Of a stretch of DNA of 64,000 bases, positions 31,107 through 41,090 are shown piece by piece; positions within the stretch are counted from its first letter, which is position 1; every line of letters starts with the position of its first letter. Both the position numbers and the translations under genes were made by a program. The stretch covers positions 5,704,001 to 5,768,000 of the forward strand of contig NZ_CP108488.1 of assembly GCF_035987325.1 (NCBI RefSeq). The letters run 5' to 3'. The notes beneath the pieces are model-generated. The model saw nothing but the letters and a program-made list of their open reading frames with translations. It did not search any database and had not been told where the DNA came from. Source of the stretch: Streptomyces sp. NBC_01244 (GTDB lineage Bacteria > Actinomycetota > Actinomycetes > Streptomycetales > Streptomycetaceae).

Positions 31107-31141
31107 GAACGGGCCCGCCCCCTTCCGGGGCGGGCCCGTTC
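31107..31141 (+). terminator. Terminator after rplQ
   Basis: A perfect 15-bp GC-rich stem (31107-31121 with 31127-31141), loop CTTCC, lies 30 nt after the rplQ stop. It ends the long ribosomal cluster. No long T-run follows, which is usual in Streptomyces. Confidence 0.85.
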
Positions 31142-31180
31142 TGCATGGGTGCACAAGACGCAGCTGAGAGGATCTGTCAC

Positions 31181-32032
31181 GTGAGTGACGAGGTGGAGCC
31201 CGGGCACGTCCGGGTCAGGCTGGACCTGAGTTACGACGGCAAGGACTTCTCCGGCTGGGCGAAGCAGCGCGTGCTGCGGACCGTCCAGGGCGAGCTGGAG
31301 TCGGCCCTGCAGACCGTGATGCGGCTGCCCGACCCGGTGGAGCTGACCGTGGCCGGCCGGACCGACGCGGGTGTGCACGCGCGCGGACAGGTCGCGCAGT
31401 TCGACGTACGGGACGAGGTGTGGGCCGAGCACCGGGACAAGCTGCTGCGCCGCCTCGCCGGGCGGCTGCCGCACGACGTACGGGTGTGGAAGGCCGCCGA
31501 GGCCCCCGCCGGGTTCAACGCGCGGTTCTCCGCGATCTGGCGCCGCTACGCCTACCGCGTCGGCGACCACCAGGCCGGGGTGGACCCGCTGCGCCGCGGA
31601 CACGTGCTCTGGTACCAGTGGCCGCTCGACGTGGACGCCATGAACGAGGCCGCCGCCGCACTGGTCGGGGAGCACGACTTCGCCGCGTACTGCAAGAAGC
31701 GCGAGGGGGCCACGACGATCCGTACGCTCCAGCAGCTCAGCTGGGAGCGGGACGCGGAGGGCATCATCACCGCGACCGTCCGCGCCGACGCCTTCTGCCA
31801 CAACATGGTGCGCTCGCTGGTCGGCGCCCTGCTGCACGTGGGCGACGGCCACCGGACGACCGACTGGCCCGGGAAGGTGCTGGCCGCGGCCGTACGGGAC
31901 TCCTCGGTGCACGTGGTCAAGCCGCACGGGCTGACGCTGGAGGAGGTCGGCTACCCCGCCGACGAGCTGCTGGCCGCCCGCAGCAAGGAAGCACGGAACC
32001 TGCGGACGCTGCCGGGAGCCGGCTGCTGCTAA
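31181..32032 (+). CDS. truA: tRNA pseudouridine synthase A
   Basis: Converts U38-40 in tRNA anticodon arms to pseudouridine. 283 residues with the catalytic Asp62 in [32 protein letters not shown] near the N-terminus, and [14 protein letters not shown] near the C-terminus. GTG 31181 is preferred: a GAGGAT hexamer (31168-31173) ends 7 nt before it and resembles a -10, so the mRNA may be leaderless, although GAGAGGA could also be read as a ribosome binding site. Truncating at this start removes an upstream stretch without similarity. Confidence 0.93.
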   Translation: MSDEVEPGHVRVRLDLSYDGKDFSGWAKQRVLRTVQGELESALQTVMRLPDPVELTVAGRTDAGVHARGQVAQFDVRDEVWAEHRDKLLRRLAGRLPHDVRVWKAAEAPAGFNARFSAIWRRYAYRVGDHQAGVDPLRRGHVLWYQWPLDVDAMNEAAAALVGEHDFAAYCKKREGATTIRTLQQLSWERDAEGIITATVRADAFCHNMVRSLVGALLHVGDGHRTTDWPGKVLAAAVRDSSVHVVKPHGLTLEEVGYPADELLAARSKEARNLRTLPGAGCC

Positions 32033-32037
32033 TCCGT

Positions 32038-32067
32038 TTGGGCGGATCGGCGCCGGACCTGGACAAT
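32038..32067 (+). promoter_or_regulatory. Promoter of the ABC-F gene, predicting a leaderless mRNA
   Basis: TTGGGC (32038-32043), 18 nt, then GACAAT (32062-32067). A start site about 7 nt after the -10 coincides with the ATG at 32075. There is no Shine-Dalgarno sequence. This is the clearest of several such cases in the window because a -35-like hexamer is also present. Confidence 0.5.
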
Positions 32068-32074
32068 GCCCGGC

Positions 32075-33694
32075 ATGGGACATCTCGAAGCCAGCCACCT
32101 GGAGTACTACCTTCCCGACGGGCGGGTCCTGCTCCCCGACGTCTCCTTCCGGGTGGGGGAGGGGTCGGTCGTCGCCCTGGTCGGGGCGAACGGGGCCGGC
32201 AAGACCACGCTGCTGAAGATGATCTCCGGTGAGCTCCAGCCGCACGGCGGCTCCGTCACCGTGAGCGGCGGGCTGGGCGTGATGTCGCAGTTCGTGGGCT
32301 CGGTCCGCGACGAGACGACCGTACGGGACCTGCTGGTCTCGGTGGCCCAGCCGCGGATCCGGGAGGCCGCCAAGGCGGTGGACCGGGCCGAGCAGCTGAT
32401 CCTGACGGTGGACGACGAGCCCGCCCAGATGGCCTACGCGCAGGCGCTCAGCGACTGGGCCGACGTGCAGGGGTACGAGGCGGAGACCCTGTGGGACGTC
32501 TGCACGATGGCCGCGCTGGCGATCCCGTACGACTCGGCGCAGTTCCGCGAGGTGCGCACGCTCTCGGGCGGTGAGCAGAAGCGGCTGGTCCTGGAGGCGC
32601 TGCTGCGCGGGCCGGACGAGGTGCTGCTGCTCGACGAGCCGGACAACTACCTGGACGTCCCGGGCAAGCGGTGGCTGGAGGAGCAGCTGGCGGCCACCCG
32701 CAAGACGGTGCTCTTCGTCAGCCACGACCGTGAGCTGCTGACCCAGGCCGCCGAGAAGATCATCAGCCTGGAGGCGAGCCCGAACGGCTCCGACGTCTGG
32801 GTGCACGGCGAGGGCTTCGGCACGTTCCACGCCGCCCGCAAGGAGCGCTTCGCGCGATTCGAGGAGCTCAAGCGGCGCTGGGACGAGGAGCACGCCCGGC
32901 TGAAGGCCCTGGTGCTGCGACTGCGCGGCCAGGCCGCGATCAGCCCGGACATGGCCTCGCGGTACCACGCGATGCAGACCCGCTTCAAGAAGTTCGAGGA
33001 GGCCGGTCCGCCGCCCGAGCCGCCGCGCGAGCAGGACATCAAGATGCGGCTCAAGGGCGGCCGTACGGGCGTGCGCGCGCTCACCGTCGAGAACCTGGAG
33101 CTCACCGGGCTGATGAAGCCCTTCTCCCTGGAGGTCTTCTACGGGGAGCGGGTCGCGGTCCTGGGCTCGAACGGCTCCGGGAAGTCCCACTTCCTGCGCC
33201 TGATGGCGGGGGAGGACGTCAAGCACACGGGTACGTGGAAGCTCGGCGCCCGCGTGGTCCCCGGCCACTTCGCGCAGACCCACGCCCACCCCGAGCTGTT
33301 CGGCCGCACGCTCGTCGACATCCTGTGGACGGAGGCGGCCAAGCCGCTGGGCCAGGCGATGGGTGCCCTGCGCCGCTACGAGCTGGAGCGCCAGGGCGAG
33401 CAGCCCTTCGAGAGGCTCTCGGGCGGCCAGCAGGCGCGTTTCCAGATCCTGCTGCTGGAGCTCGCGGGTACGACGGCGCTGCTCCTGGACGAGCCGACGG
33501 ACAACCTGGACCTGGAATCGGCGGAAGCACTGCAGGACGGGCTGGAGGCGTACGACGGCACTGTGCTGTGCGTCACGCACGACCGGTGGTTCGCCCGCAC
33601 ATTTGACCGTTACCTGGTCTTCGGTTCAGACGGTGTTGTGCGAGAGACTACGGAACCCGTCTGGGACGAACGTAGGGTCGAGCGGAAGCGCTAG
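32075..33694 (+). CDS. ABC-F family ATPase
   Basis: 539 residues with two ABC nucleotide-binding domains and no membrane segments, so a ribosome-acting ABC-F factor. Domain 1: Walker A GANGAGKTT (37-45), LSGGEQKRL, LLLDEPDNYLD; linker with KRRWDEEHARLKALVLRLR; domain 2: GSNGSGKS, LSGGQQARF, LLLDEPTDNLD. The arm region is fairly short, closer to Uup/EttA-like housekeeping members than to long-linker antibiotic-resistance factors, but class cannot be fixed by eye. ATG 32075 is chosen because ATG 32066 overlaps the -10 hexamer. Confidence 0.88.
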   Translation: MGHLEASHLEYYLPDGRVLLPDVSFRVGEGSVVALVGANGAGKTTLLKMISGELQPHGGSVTVSGGLGVMSQFVGSVRDETTVRDLLVSVAQPRIREAAKAVDRAEQLILTVDDEPAQMAYAQALSDWADVQGYEAETLWDVCTMAALAIPYDSAQFREVRTLSGGEQKRLVLEALLRGPDEVLLLDEPDNYLDVPGKRWLEEQLAATRKTVLFVSHDRELLTQAAEKIISLEASPNGSDVWVHGEGFGTFHAARKERFARFEELKRRWDEEHARLKALVLRLRGQAAISPDMASRYHAMQTRFKKFEEAGPPPEPPREQDIKMRLKGGRTGVRALTVENLELTGLMKPFSLEVFYGERVAVLGSNGSGKSHFLRLMAGEDVKHTGTWKLGARVVPGHFAQTHAHPELFGRTLVDILWTEAAKPLGQAMGALRRYELERQGEQPFERLSGGQQARFQILLLELAGTTALLLDEPTDNLDLESAEALQDGLEAYDGTVLCVTHDRWFARTFDRYLVFGSDGVVRETTEPVWDERRVERKR

Positions 33695-33733
33695 GGGGAG
33701 ACCACCCCCGGCTTGGGTCGAGGGGACTTCGTT

Positions 33734-35020
33734 GTGGGGCTGCGGCCGAGTGTCTGGGTCATGAAGTGGGACAGCCCGTCCTCCTGGGACCGGGGGGTGG
33801 CCTGGCTGCTGCGGCCGGCCCCCCGGTCCTGGCGGTTCGTGGGGCTGGTCATCCTGCTGTCGGTGGCCGTCTCGGCGAGCCTGCGGGTGAACTGGGGCTC
33901 GGACAACGCCTTCGTGGTCAAGGCGGCCGACGCGCTGCTCGCCGGGGTGTCCCCGTACGAGGACAAGCGGTTCCTCTACCTGCCCAGCGCCGTGATCATG
34001 GCGATTCCCGAGGCCCTGCTGCCGGCGCCGCTGCTGCGCTGCGTGCTGCCGCTCGGGATGACCGGGCTCGTCGGGCTCGGCTGGTGGGCCTCGCTGCGGC
34101 TGTTCTCCGTACCGGTGCGCTCGCGGCTCGCGGTCGGCGGTTTCGGGCTGTTCGCGCTGGCCTACAAGCCGTACATCAACCTCGTGCTGATCGGGAACTG
34201 GACGGCCATCTCGGCCGCCGCCCTGCCGGTGGCGCTGCTGCTGGCGCACCGCAAGCACTGGGCCGCGGCCGGGCTGGTGGTGGGACTCGCCATCGCGTGC
34301 AAGCCGATGCTGGTGCCGCTCGGGCTGCTCTTCCTGCTGGCACGGCAGTGGCGGGGGCTGGCCCTGGCGGTGGGCGTGCCGGTGGGGCTGTCGCTGGCGG
34401 GGGCGCTGATGATGCCGCACCCGATGCTGTTCTTCACCAAGACCCTGCCGTTCCTGTTGCAGGGCCAGGATTCCTACGCGCTGCCCTGGGACGCCTCGCC
34501 GATCGCCGCGCTGCCCCGGCTGGGGGTGCCGGCGCCGCTGGCGGTCGCGCTGGCCTTCGCGGGGGCCGGGTGCGGGCTGTGGGCGACCTGGCGGCGGTGG
34601 CGCAGGCCGGTCGAGGCGGACGGCGACGCGGGCGAGCTGAGGCTGGTGGAGACGGCCTGCATGGTGATGCTCGCCGCGTTCCTGGTGTCCCGCCCCTCCT
34701 TCGACCACTACCTGATCGTGGTGCTCCCGCTGCTGCTGGCTTCGGGGGTGCGGCCGGGCTCGATGCCGCGCTCGCCCTGGTTCTGGGTGGCCCTGGTGCC
34801 CCAGACCGCGGGCATCCCGTGGCCCTCGGAGTTCGAGGCCAAGAGGCGGGCATTCAGGGACATGGTGACCCTGTGCGCGCTCGCCGGACTGCTGGCGCGG
34901 CGAGCACTGCGTCCGATCCGGGTTACTCTGGAACTCGTACGAACTACGGGGTCCCCACCCAGGACCGAACCGGAGTGCGCCGCGACCCCCGTTCAGACGG
35001 GATCGCGGACCGCGTTTTGA
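33734..35020 (+). CDS. GT87-like (DUF2029) integral membrane glycosyltransferase
   Basis: About 428 residues with some ten hydrophobic helices and an acidic residue in the first external loop (NWGSDNAFVVKAADALLAG, SPYEDKR), resembling the DUF2029/GT87 polyprenol-phosphate-mannose-dependent alpha-mannosyltransferases. These extend lipid-linked or cell-envelope mannans outside the membrane. GTG 33734 follows GAGGGG; GTG or TTG starts at 33713 and ATG 33761 are alternatives. Its stop codon is part of the rplM promoter -35 region. Acceptor unknown. Confidence 0.65.
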   Translation: MGLRPSVWVMKWDSPSSWDRGVAWLLRPAPRSWRFVGLVILLSVAVSASLRVNWGSDNAFVVKAADALLAGVSPYEDKRFLYLPSAVIMAIPEALLPAPLLRCVLPLGMTGLVGLGWWASLRLFSVPVRSRLAVGGFGLFALAYKPYINLVLIGNWTAISAAALPVALLLAHRKHWAAAGLVVGLAIACKPMLVPLGLLFLLARQWRGLALAVGVPVGLSLAGALMMPHPMLFFTKTLPFLLQGQDSYALPWDASPIAALPRLGVPAPLAVALAFAGAGCGLWATWRRWRRPVEADGDAGELRLVETACMVMLAAFLVSRPSFDHYLIVVLPLLLASGVRPGSMPRSPWFWVALVPQTAGIPWPSEFEAKRRAFRDMVTLCALAGLLARRALRPIRVTLELVRTTGSPPRTEPECAATPVQTGSRTAF

Positions 35021-35046
35021 CCCTTCCAGGTCTTCAGGGGTACCCT
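35017..35046 (+). promoter_or_regulatory. Promoter of the rplM-rpsI operon
   Basis: TTGACC (35017-35022), spacer 18 nt, TACCCT (35041-35046). The -35 overlaps the TGA stop of the preceding gene. Transcription from about 35053 would give a 200-nt leader before rplM; no other gene is visible in 35021-35254. Confidence 0.6.
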
Positions 35047-35254
35047 GCTGGTTCGTTATGCGTATTGGCTTGCTCATTCTCACGTGAATTTGCCTTACGC
35101 CGGTCCACCGGGCCGATGACCAGCGGTACACACGGGTTGCGTCTCCGATGTGAACCAGGGCTGTCGTGATCGTCCGTGGTGACCCATGTCAGGACCCGTC
35201 CCTCGGGCTCACCCCCCGGGGATGACCCACCACTGAAGAAGCGAAGGCATACGC

Positions 35255-35698
35255 GTGCGTACGTTCAGCCCCAAGCCCGGCGACATCTCGCGCCAGTGGC
35301 ACGTCATCGACGCCCAGGACGTTGTCCTCGGCCGTCTGGCGACCCAGGCCGCTACCCTCCTGCGGGGTAAGCACAAGCCGACTTACGCCCCCCACATGGA
35401 CATGGGCGACTTTGTCATCATCATCAACGCCGACAAGGTCCACCTGTCCGGCAACAAGGCGACCCAGAAGATGGCGTACCGCCACTCCGGTTTCCCGGGT
35501 GGTCTGCGTTCGGTCCGCTACGACGACCTCCTGGCGAACAACCCGGAGAAGGCCGTCGAGAAGGCCATCAAGGGCATGATCCCCAAGAACACCCTGGGCC
35601 GTCAGATGCTCTCGAAGCTGAAGGTCTACTCGGGCGATGTGCACCCCCACGCTGCTCAGCAGCCGGTGCCGTTCGAGATCACCCAGGTCGCGCAGTAG
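35255..35698 (+). CDS. rplM: 50S ribosomal protein L13
   Basis: Early-binding 50S protein. 147 residues starting [33 protein letters not shown], with the signature [24 protein letters not shown] stretch ([19 protein letters not shown]). GTG start. In an operon with rpsI, as in most bacteria. Confidence 0.97.
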   Translation: MRTFSPKPGDISRQWHVIDAQDVVLGRLATQAATLLRGKHKPTYAPHMDMGDFVIIINADKVHLSGNKATQKMAYRHSGFPGGLRSVRYDDLLANNPEKAVEKAIKGMIPKNTLGRQMLSKLKVYSGDVHPHAAQQPVPFEITQVAQ

Positions 35699-35744
35699 TT
35701 CCGGCCACCACACCCCCTAAGACAAGAAACTTCTGAGGAGCATC

Positions 35745-36266
35745 GTGGCCGAGACCACCGCCGAGACGACCCCCGTCGAAGAGTTCGAGGGCAACGTCGA
35801 GGAGTACACCACCGAGACCGCGGACGTAGTCGAGGGTGACTACACGTCCGAGTCCCTTGCCGGTCGCTTCGGTGACCCCCAGCCGGCCGCCGGCCTGGGC
35901 CGTCGCAAGAACGCCATCGCCCGCGTCCGGATCGTTCCGGGCACCGGCAAGTGGAAGATCAACGGTCGCACCCTTGAGGACTACTTCCCCAACAAGGTGC
36001 ACCAGCAGGAAGTCAACGAGCCGTTCAAGCTGCTCGAGCTCGACAACCGCTACGACGTCATCGCCCGCATCTCGGGTGGCGGCGTGTCCGGCCAGGCCGG
36101 CGCCCTGCGCCTCGGTGTGGCCCGTGCGCTGAACGAGGCGGACCAGGACAACAACCGCCCGGCGCTGAAGAAGGCCGGCTTCCTCTCCCGCGACGACCGT
36201 GCGGTCGAGCGCAAGAAGGCCGGTCTCAAGAAGGCCCGTAAGGCTCCGCAGTACAGCAAGCGTTAA
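35745..36266 (+). CDS. rpsI: 30S ribosomal protein S9 with acidic N-terminal extension
   Basis: S9 contacts the P-site tRNA anticodon through its C-terminal Lys/Arg tail ([12 protein letters not shown]). 173 residues; about 45 acidic, Glu/Thr-rich residues precede the family core [26 protein letters not shown]. This extension is common in actinobacteria and absent in E. coli (130 residues). GTG start with GAGGAG at 35734-35739. Confidence 0.96.
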   Translation: MAETTAETTPVEEFEGNVEEYTTETADVVEGDYTSESLAGRFGDPQPAAGLGRRKNAIARVRIVPGTGKWKINGRTLEDYFPNKVHQQEVNEPFKLLELDNRYDVIARISGGGVSGQAGALRLGVARALNEADQDNNRPALKKAGFLSRDDRAVERKKAGLKKARKAPQYSKR

Positions 36267-36290
36267 TCTCGCCTGCTGTTCAGCACGAAT

Positions 36291-36325
36291 CCGCCCCGGC
36301 AGCACTCTGTGTGCTGCCGGGGCGG
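36291..36325 (+). terminator. Terminator after rpsI
   Basis: Perfect 15-bp stem, CCGCCCCGGCAGCAC (36291-36305) with GTGCTGCCGGGGCGG (36311-36325), loop TCTGT, followed by TTCGTTT. A strong, conventional terminator. Confidence 0.9.
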
Positions 36326-36398
36326 TTCGTTTACCGCCAAAAGCGGCAAATAATTGGCACAACTGCTCATAGCGAAGTGTGAACTCGGGAGGACAACA

Positions 36399-37757
36399 GT
36401 GGGACGACTCTTCGGGACGGACGGTGTACGAGGCGTCGCCAACGCGGATCTGACGGCCGAGCTCGCGCTCGGCCTCTCCGTGGCGGCCGCGCACGTACTG
36501 GCCGAGGCGGGCACCTTCGCCGGGCACAGGGCCACCGCGGTGGTGGGCCGGGACCCCCGGGCCTCGGGCGAGTTCCTGGAGGCCGCAGTCGTCGCCGGCC
36601 TCGCGAGCGCGGGCGTGGACGTCCTGCGCGTCGGTGTGCTGCCCACCCCGGCGGTGGCGTATCTCACCGGTGCGCTGGGCGCCGACCTCGGCGTCATGCT
36701 CTCGGCCAGCCACAACGCCATGCCCGACAACGGCATCAAGTTCTTCGCGCGCGGCGGTCACAAGCTCGCCGACGAGCTGGAGGACCGGATCGAGGCGGTC
36801 TACGAGGACCACCGCACGGGTGCTCCCTGGGACCGCCCGACGGGCGCCGGTGTCGGCCGCGTCTCCGACTACACCGAGGGCTTCGACAAGTACGTCGCCC
36901 ACCTCATGGGTGTCCTGCCCAACCGTCTCGACGGCCTCAAGGTCGTCCTGGACGAGGCGCACGGCGCGGCCGCCTACGTCTCGCCCGAGGCCTTCACCCG
37001 GGCCGGCGCGGAGATCGTCACCATCGGTGCCGAGCCCGACGGCCTGAACATCAACGACGGCTGCGGCTCCACCCACCTCGGTCTGCTGAAGCAGGCCGTC
37101 GTCGAGCACGGCGCCGACCTCGGCATCGCGCACGACGGGGACGCCGACCGCTGCCTCGCCGTGGACGCGAACGGCGAGGAGGTCGACGGGGACCAGATCC
37201 TCGCGGTGCTGGCGCTGGCGATGCGCGAGTCCGGGCACCTGCGCGAGGACACCGTCGTCGCCACCGTGATGTCGAACCTGGGCTTCAAGCTGGCCATGGA
37301 GTCCGAGGGCATCAACGTCGTGCAGACCGGCGTCGGCGACCGGTACGTCCTGGAGTCGATGAAGGAGCACGGGTACGCGCTGGGCGGCGAGCAGTCCGGC
37401 CACGTGATCATCCTCGACCACGCCACCACCGGCGACGGCACTCTGACCGGCCTGATGCTGGCGGCCCGGATCGCGGCCACCGGTACGCCGCTGGCCGAGC
37501 TGACCGGGGTCATGACGCGGCTGCCGCAGGTGCTGGTCAACGTCCCCGACGTGGACAGGTCGCGGGTCACCACCTCGGGCGAGCTGGCCGCGGCCGTCGC
37601 CGACGCGGAGCGGGAGCTGGGCACGACCGGGCGCGTACTGCTGCGTCCGTCGGGCACGGAGCCCCTCGTGCGGGTGATGGTGGAGGCCGCCGACATCGAG
37701 CAGGCCCGCTCGGTCGCGGGGCGCCTCGCGGACGTCGTGAAGTCGGCGCTCGGCTAG
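36399..37757 (+). CDS. glmM: Phosphoglucosamine mutase
   Basis: Converts glucosamine-6-phosphate to glucosamine-1-phosphate for UDP-GlcNAc and peptidoglycan. 452 residues with [10 protein letters not shown] at the N-terminus, the phosphoserine loop [15 protein letters not shown] (Ser104), metal loop DGDADRC, sugar loop GGEQSGH and phosphate-binding [17 protein letters not shown] start with GGGAGGAC upstream. It pairs functionally with glmS, which makes its substrate, 3.3 kb downstream. Confidence 0.96.
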   Translation: MGRLFGTDGVRGVANADLTAELALGLSVAAAHVLAEAGTFAGHRATAVVGRDPRASGEFLEAAVVAGLASAGVDVLRVGVLPTPAVAYLTGALGADLGVMLSASHNAMPDNGIKFFARGGHKLADELEDRIEAVYEDHRTGAPWDRPTGAGVGRVSDYTEGFDKYVAHLMGVLPNRLDGLKVVLDEAHGAAAYVSPEAFTRAGAEIVTIGAEPDGLNINDGCGSTHLGLLKQAVVEHGADLGIAHDGDADRCLAVDANGEEVDGDQILAVLALAMRESGHLREDTVVATVMSNLGFKLAMESEGINVVQTGVGDRYVLESMKEHGYALGGEQSGHVIILDHATTGDGTLTGLMLAARIAATGTPLAELTGVMTRLPQVLVNVPDVDRSRVTTSGELAAAVADAERELGTTGRVLLRPSGTEPLVRVMVEAADIEQARSVAGRLADVVKSALG

Positions 37758-37773
37758 AGACCGCCCTCCCGTG

Positions 37774-37823
37774 ACGACAGCGGCCCCGCGCTACGAAGCT
37801 TCGTAGTGCGGGGCCGCTGTCGT
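37774..37823. terminator. 50-nt near-perfect palindromic bidirectional terminator
   Basis: 37774-37798 and 37799-37823 are reverse complements except for one G-T pair; the centre CTACGAAGCTTCGTAG is itself palindromic and the flanking arms are CG-rich. It lies between convergent glmM and the DUF389 gene and is followed by TGTTG on the glmM side. Confidence 0.88.
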
Positions 37824-37850
37824 TGTTGGGCTTGCCGGGCTTGCCGGGGC

Positions 37851-38801
37851 TCAGGCCTTGGCCGGCGTACGCCTCCAGCGGCCCCGCTGGGAGCGCCACA
37901 GGAGCTTCTGGCAGAGCAGGGTCAGGACGCCGGCCAGCATGATGCCGAAGAGGTTCAGCAGCAGCTGCTGGATGGAGCCCGACATCTGGCCGAACTCGCC
38001 GTAGCCGAGGGCCACGGCCGCGTTGGCGGCCGCCGGGACCGTGGTCACCGAGATCGCGACGCCGACCAGCGCGCCGGACTTCGCCGAGGTCAGGGACAGC
38101 ACCCCGGCGATGCCGGCGAGCACGGCCACGACGAACGAGAACAGGTCCGGCTGCCAGATGAAGCTGGTGTTGGGGCGGGGCTTGTCCAGCATGTCGTGGT
38201 GGAACAGGCCGAGCGCGTCCATGACCAGGGTGAAGACGGTGGTCGCGACCATCGCGGCGGCGAAGCCCACCAGCAGGGCGATCAGCGAGCGGACGGCCAG
38301 CTTGGGGGCGCGCTGCACCACGGCGGTGCAGACGCCGGCGAGCGGGCCGAACTCCGGTCCGACCGCCATCGCGCCCACGATGAGGATGGCGTTGTCGAGG
38401 ACCACACCGCAGGCCGCGATCATCGTCGCGACGATCATGAAGGCGCTGTAGGTGATGGTGAGGGTGGACTCCTCGTGGGTCGCCTCGCTCAACTGCTCCC
38501 ACAGGACGGCGTCGGCGGCCTCGCCCGGGGCCTCCTCCTCGGCCCGGTCGGCGCGGTCCGAGAGGGACAGGTCGATGTTCTCGACCGCGATCGACCCGTC
38601 CTTGTCGATGCCGAGCTGCCGGAGCTCGTGCAGGAGCTCGTCGCCCGCCTCGCGCGCGACGTCGCACAGCACGATGTCGCCCGGGGGGATGCGGGCGGCG
38701 CCGGGCAGCACGGCCAGATGGGTGGTGCCGACCGTCCTCTCGACGATCTTGACCACGGCGTCGGTCCGATCCGACGGAATGATCATCCGTAGATGCAGCA
38801 T
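37851..38801 (-). CDS. DUF389 family membrane protein
   Basis: 316 residues: a soluble N-terminal ferredoxin-like domain (MLHLRMIIPSDRTDAV..., about 1-80) and six or so hydrophobic segments from about residue 118 on. DUF389 is a widespread family of unknown function, suggested to be membrane transport or signalling related; no catalytic motif is visible. A TAGGGT hexamer on the minus strand (38808-38813) ends 6 nt before the ATG and no ribosome binding site is seen, so it is probably leaderless. Confidence 0.8.
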   Translation of the reverse strand: MLHLRMIIPSDRTDAVVKIVERTVGTTHLAVLPGAARIPPGDIVLCDVAREAGDELLHELRQLGIDKDGSIAVENIDLSLSDRADRAEEEAPGEAADAVLWEQLSEATHEESTLTITYSAFMIVATMIAACGVVLDNAILIVGAMAVGPEFGPLAGVCTAVVQRAPKLAVRSLIALLVGFAAAMVATTVFTLVMDALGLFHHDMLDKPRPNTSFIWQPDLFSFVVAVLAGIAGVLSLTSAKSGALVGVAISVTTVPAAANAAVALGYGEFGQMSGSIQQLLLNLFGIMLAGVLTLLCQKLLWRSQRGRWRRTPAKA

Positions 38802-38844
38802 GGCCGCACCCTAGCCTCTGGCGGCCCCGGGTTTCCGGTGGCGC

Positions 38845-39936
38845 TCAGAGCTTGCGCAGACTCAGCTTCTGCACCTTGTGGTCCGGGCCCTTGCGGACGA
38901 CGAGGGTGGCGCGGCCGCGGGTCGGGGCCACGTTCTCCAGCAGGTTGGGCTTGTTGATGGTCCGCCACATCGTCTGCGCGTACTCCAGTGCCTCCTCCTC
39001 GGAGACCTGGGTGTACTTGCGGAAGTAGGAGAAGGGGTTCTGGAACGCCGTCTCGCGGAGCTTGCGGAACCGGTTGAGGTACCAGCGCTCGATGTCCTCG
39101 GGGCGGGCGTCCACGTACACGCTGAAGTCGAAGTAGTCGGCGAGACCGACCCGGGTGCGGCCGTCCTTGCCGGGCATGGCGGGCTGCAGGACGTTGAGCC
39201 CCTCGACGATCAGGATGTCGGGACGGCGTACGACGAGCTCCTCGCCGGGGACGATGTCGTAGATCAGGTGGGAGTAGACGGGGGCCTTGACCTCGTCCTT
39301 GCCCGCCTTGATGTCGGCGACGAAGCGGGTCAGCGCCCGGCGGTCGTAGGACTCCGGGAACCCCTTGCGGGCGGTCAGCCCGCGCCGCTCCAGCTCCTTC
39401 ATCGGGTACAGGAAGCCGTCGGTGGTGACCAGCTCCACGCGCGGGTGCTCCGGCCAGCGGGCCAGCAGCGCCTGGAGGAGACGGGCCACCGTGGACTTGC
39501 CCACGGCGACCGAGCCGGCGACCCCTATGACGAAGGGGGTGCCCTGCTGCGCGCCGTGGCCGTTGCCGGCGTCGCCGAGGAAGGTGTTGAGGGTGCCGCG
39601 CAGATTGCTGGTGGCGCCGACGTACAGGTTCAGCAGGCGGGAGAGCGGCAGGTAGACGTCGCGGACCTCGTCGAGGTCGATGACATCGCCCAGTCCGCGC
39701 AGCCGCTCGACCTCGTCGGCCGTCAGCGGGAGCGGGGTCCGCTCGCGCAGGGCGCTCCACTCGGCACGGGTGAGGTCCACGTACGGGGAGGCCTCGTGGC
39801 CCCGGCGGCGCGTGGGATGCGCGGCGTGCTCGGGGTGCCGGGTCTGCTGGGCCCGCTGGGCCTGCGTCGGGGGCTCCGATCCGTCGGGGCGCTCCGTTGC
39901 GCGGTCCGGCGTGCTTCGTGGCGGCGAAGAGATCAC
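38845..39936 (-). CDS. coaA: Pantothenate kinase, type I
   Basis: First committed step of coenzyme A synthesis: phosphorylates pantothenate with ATP. 363 residues; P-loop [12 protein letters not shown] near residue 138, substrate region [24 protein letters not shown] and the C-terminal [22 protein letters not shown]. The N-terminal 45 residues are low-complexity and variable, so the start is less sure. GTG 39936 has GACAAT (39943-39948, minus strand) ending 6 nt upstream and no Shine-Dalgarno, fitting a leaderless mRNA. The 255-nt gap on its other side, to the lipoprotein gene, contains no gene. Confidence 0.92.
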   Translation of the reverse strand: MISSPPRSTPDRATERPDGSEPPTQAQRAQQTRHPEHAAHPTRRRGHEASPYVDLTRAEWSALRERTPLPLTADEVERLRGLGDVIDLDEVRDVYLPLSRLLNLYVGATSNLRGTLNTFLGDAGNGHGAQQGTPFVIGVAGSVAVGKSTVARLLQALLARWPEHPRVELVTTDGFLYPMKELERRGLTARKGFPESYDRRALTRFVADIKAGKDEVKAPVYSHLIYDIVPGEELVVRRPDILIVEGLNVLQPAMPGKDGRTRVGLADYFDFSVYVDARPEDIERWYLNRFRKLRETAFQNPFSYFRKYTQVSEEEALEYAQTMWRTINKPNLLENVAPTRGRATLVVRKGPDHKVQKLSLRKL

Positions 39937-40191
39937 AGGGCCATTGTCACGGGTGACGGGCCGCCGTGGGTGGTGTGGTCGGTCACGTGGAGTGGGGTCT
40001 TATGGCCCGGGGTGGGTGGGGTTGTACGGGGAGCGGTATCGATTGGAATGACGTGCGGTCTCGTCGGCATCACGATGAGTGGTGTCCGCACCCATCGGCG
40101 GGCCCCGGGCGCGGGGGGCCCGTACGGTGTTGATCACGGCAGCTCGGGCTGCCGTTTTCCGTGGAACTTTTCCTGTGGGGGGAACATCACC

Positions 40192-40968
40192 ATGCGCACC
40201 GCATTCGTCCGCCGTACCGTCCTGTCCGCTTCGGCCGTGTCCCTGGCGCTGCTCGCCACGGCGTGCGGCGGCTCGTCCGGCACGGCGGACGGGAAGTCCG
40301 ACACCAAGCCGTCCGCCTCCGCCTCCGCCCCGGCGGCCGCGGCGGCCAAGGGCAAGACGGCCGATGAGCTCGGCCCGCTGCTCGTGGCCCAGGCGGACCT
40401 GCCCGACCACGTCCTCAAGCCGGCGACCGAGGAGGAGGTCAAGGGGGGTGCGGTGGTCGCCAGCGACAAGCCCGCCTGCCTCCCGCTGGTCAAGGCGCTG
40501 TCGATGGCCCCGGTCGGAACCGCCTCGGGCACCGCGCGGATCAAGGGCGCGGCCAAGCCGAAGGGTGCGAGCCCGGACGCGAGCGAGGAGGAGAAGGCGA
40601 AGGCCGGGCTCGAGGCCCTCGGGGCGACCGTCACGGCCGTCGCCCTGTCCTCGTACGACGGCAAGGGCGCGGAAGAGGCCTTCGCCTCCCTCAAGAGCGC
40701 GGGCACGGCCTGCGTCGGCGGGTTCGGGATCCAGATGGGCGGCGACTCGAGCAAGATCAGCAAGGTCTCTCCCGCCGCCGCCGTGACCGCGGGGGACGAG
40801 GCGCTCGCCTACACCATCGAGCTGGACGACGCGGGGGACAAGGCCACGACGGAGCTCGTGGTCGTCCGCAAGGGCAACTCCGTCGTCACCTTCTCCGCCA
40901 TCAGCCTGGCCGGTACCGCCGAGCAGCCGACGGCCGTCGTCGCGGCGCAGGTCAAGAAGCTCGGCTGA
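40192..40968 (+). CDS. Small lipoprotein of unknown function
   Basis: 258 residues: signal peptide (RRTVLSASAVSLALLATAC) with lipobox cysteine Cys25 and a Gly/Ser/Ala spacer, so it should be a lipid-anchored extracytoplasmic protein. The mature part has a mixed domain without a motif I recognise; Cys residues near 100 and 174 may pair. The ATG is preceded by GGGGGGAA. A textbook terminator follows. It lies between coaA and glmS on the + strand and looks monocistronic. Confidence 0.75.
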   Translation: MRTAFVRRTVLSASAVSLALLATACGGSSGTADGKSDTKPSASASAPAAAAAKGKTADELGPLLVAQADLPDHVLKPATEEEVKGGAVVASDKPACLPLVKALSMAPVGTASGTARIKGAAKPKGASPDASEEEKAKAGLEALGATVTAVALSSYDGKGAEEAFASLKSAGTACVGGFGIQMGGDSSKISKVSPAAAVTAGDEALAYTIELDDAGDKATTELVVVRKGNSVVTFSAISLAGTAEQPTAVVAAQVKKLG

Positions 40969-41006
40969 CGGCTCGTCCGTCCTGCCGTCCACCACCGGCA
41001 CCACTC

Positions 41007-41038
41007 CCGCCCCGGCGCATTCGCCGGGGCGGTTTTTT
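41007..41038 (+). terminator. Rho-independent terminator after the lipoprotein gene
   Basis: CCGCCCCGGCG (41007-41017) pairs perfectly with CGCCGGGGCGG (41022-41032), loop CATT, then six T residues (41033-41038). The best textbook terminator in the window. Confidence 0.95.
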
Positions 41039-41090
41039 CGTCCGGTTCAGGTACCGGGCGCGGAGCCAACTACGGCGTACCCTGCGGCTT

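Noticed and set aside
32075..33694. ABC-F gene as an antibiotic self-resistance gene
   Set aside because: It lies in a housekeeping neighbourhood, no biosynthetic genes are near, and its linker is not long; no evidence of resistance.
41040..41090. glmS ribozyme upstream of glmS
   Set aside because: The gap is only about 50 nt after a terminator and a -10-like hexamer ends 7 nt before the ATG, leaving no room for it; such ribozymes are known mainly from Gram-positive low-GC bacteria.
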